NCBI RefSeq assembly: GCF_004295585.1
Contig: NZ_AP019400.1
Location: forward strand, 1,827,501 to 1,891,500
Direction of reading: 5' to 3'
Length of the DNA stretch: 64,000 bases
From: Cohnella abietis
GTDB lineage: Bacteria > Bacillota > Bacilli > Paenibacillales > Paenibacillaceae
Part shown: positions 62,900 to 64,000 of the stretch, one piece after another
How the letters are laid out: each line of letters begins with the position of its first letter
How positions within the stretch are numbered: position 1 is the stretch's first letter
Made by a program: the position numbers and the translations under genes
The notes under the pieces: generated by a model
Database searches by the model: none
What the model was told of the DNA's origin: nothing
What the model saw: the letters and a program-made list of their open reading frames with translations, nothing else

Positions 62900-64000
62900 T
62901 TAAGCGTTCGCTAGCTCCGCACGAGCTAGAACCGCGGCTTCAGCCATACGTTTCAGAGCTTCGATTGTTTCTGGCTCACCGCGAGTTTTCAGACCGCAGT
63001 CAGGGTTAACCCACAAGCGGTCAGCCGGTACTACTGCGAGAGAATCGCGGATAACAGCAAGCATTGTTTCTGTTTCTGGTACAACAGGGCTGTGAATGTC
63101 GTAAACCCCAAGACCAATACCGTTAGCATACGGTTGATGCTCAAGAGCATGGATTAAGGAGCCATGGCTTCTTGAAGTTTCAAGAGAGATAACGTCAGCA
63201 TCCATTGCTTCTACAGCACCAATGATCTCATGGTAGTCGCAATAGCACATGTGCGTATGAATTTGAGTTTCGTCACGAACACCTGCAACACTACGGCGGA
63301 AGGCGTTAACCGACCACTCTAAGTACTCTGGCCATTCCCGGTGCTTAAGAGGTGCAATTTCACGAAGTGCAGGCTCATCAACCTGGATCATACCAATGCC
63401 AGCAGCCTCTAAACGCAATACTTCCGCATCAAGCGCGCGAGCGATTTGATCTGCGATTTCCTTAGGGGAAATATCGTCGCGGTAGAATGACCATGCAAGC
63501 ATAGTAATTGGACCAGTAAGCATACCTTTAACTGGGCGATCAGTTAAGGATTGAGCGTACAGTGTGTCTTCGAGAGTCATTGCACCGCGGTCCATAACGT
63601 CTCCGTAAATAACAGGAGGCTTAACGCAACGTGAGCCGTAGGATTGAACCCAGCCGTTAGTCGTGAAGTGATAGCCATCCAGCAAGTGGGCAAAATGCTC
63701 AACCATGTCCGTACGCTCAAACTCACCATGAACAAGGACATCAATACCGTATTCCTCTTGACGACGTATCCACAGCTCGGTACGTTCTTGGAGCAATTGA
63801 CGGTAAGCATCATCGCTCAGCTTGCCGCGACGCCATTCCAGCCGTGCTTTACGAATGTCCGCTGTTTGTGGAAGACTTCCAATCGTCGTTGTAGGGAGAA
63901 GAGGAAGCTTGAAACGTGAAAGCTGCAATGCATGACGTTCCGCGAAAGGAGAGCGTTCAGCGATGCTTTCTTCGCTTGAGCCTTGAGCTGCTGCACGATG
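62900..64000 (-). CDS. metE: Cobalamin-independent methionine synthase, C-terminal part (5' partial)
   Basis: About 367 codons lie in the window, and the frame is open to base 64000, so the N-terminal half (~400 residues) is outside. The C-terminal barrel begins 'LPLLPTTTIGSLPQT'. Zinc ligands are visible: His and Cys in 'IHTHMCYCDY', Glu in 'ISLETSRSH', and Cys in 'VNPDCGLKTRG'. 'DVLVHGEFERTDMVEHF' is the homocysteine/folate region. It methylates homocysteine using 5-methyltetrahydropteroyltri-L-glutamate. The internal TTG at 63926-63928 is not a start. Confidence 0.96.
   Translation of the reverse strand, partial: HRAAAQGSSEESIAERSPFAERHALQLSRFKLPLLPTTTIGSLPQTADIRKARLEWRRGKLSDDAYRQLLQERTELWIRRQEEYGIDVLVHGEFERTDMVEHFAHLLDGYHFTTNGWVQSYGSRCVKPPVIYGDVMDRGAMTLEDTLYAQSLTDRPVKGMLTGPITMLAWSFYRDDISPKEIADQIARALDAEVLRLEAAGIGMIQVDEPALREIAPLKHREWPEYLEWSVNAFRRSVAGVRDETQIHTHMCYCDYHEIIGAVEAMDADVISLETSRSHGSLIHALEHQPYANGIGLGVYDIHSPVVPETETMLAVIRDSLAVVPADRLWVNPDCGLKTRGEPETIEALKRMAEAAVLARAELANA

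Overview
The window looks like chromosomal DNA of a Gram-positive, endospore-forming member of the Paenibacillaceae (Paenibacillus, Cohnella or a close relative). The reasons are AGGAGG-type ribosome sites with frequent TTG and GTG starts, lipobox signal peptides, a T-box leader, an L20 leader with an ATT start on infC, a SigI/RsgI pair, a PerR box, and the ytqA/ytqB (mnmL/mnmM) tRNA-modification pair. I recognised no rRNA, tRNA, transposase or phage gene.

Layout. 1-5.7 kb: a GNAT acetyltransferase cut by the left edge, a HAD phosphatase, a two-repeat relic of a type I-C CRISPR array, and five small exported proteins or lipoproteins. 5.9-10.1 kb: a B12-type radical SAM protein, an aldo/keto reductase, a CE7 esterase and a 52-bp tandem array. 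10.2-13.7 kb, minus strand: mnmL-mnmM-VOC-manA-membrane protein. 14-20 kb: small proteins, YitT, a CuA-site lipoprotein, trmB, a PAP2 phosphatase, and a GT2 glycosyltransferase behind a hexanucleotide microsatellite. 20-21.5 kb: L20 leader and infC-rpmI-rplT. 21.6-24.4 kb: a 51-bp tandem array, a DUF559-like nuclease, a GF-rich small protein and a GNAT enzyme. 24.5-31.1 kb: T-box-controlled ilvB-ilvN-ilvC, then leuA and an aminotransferase.

31.3-41.3 kb holds a carbohydrate-catabolic island lying between leuA and leuB. It contains a ROK regulator, an ABC sugar importer without its own ATPase, a divergent HUMPS-family enzyme, two zinc alcohol dehydrogenases, an IolA-like CoA-acylating semialdehyde dehydrogenase and a TIM-barrel sugar isomerase. 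I cannot name its substrate. The gene set does not match a textbook pathway, there is no sugar kinase, and the HUMPS enzyme has lost the usual phosphate-binding signatures. This is the best candidate here for an undescribed pathway.

41.5-64 kb: leuB, a peroxiredoxin with a perfect PerR box, a zinc-ribbon protein, sigI-rsgI with a SigI-type promoter, a histidine kinase, leucyl aminopeptidase, an MFS transporter, an IDEAL-domain protein, a HesB-like protein, a DRE-TIM aldolase, an MMPL transporter, a fused pxpBC plus pxpA (5-oxoprolinase), a MASE3-GGDEF-EAL protein, two abutting tandem arrays, and the 3' part of metE running off the right edge.

A second theme is intergenic tandem repeats. Four multi-copy arrays with unrelated unit sequences all have a 51- or 52-bp period, and all lie between convergent genes. 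They create spurious long reading frames that should not be annotated as proteins.
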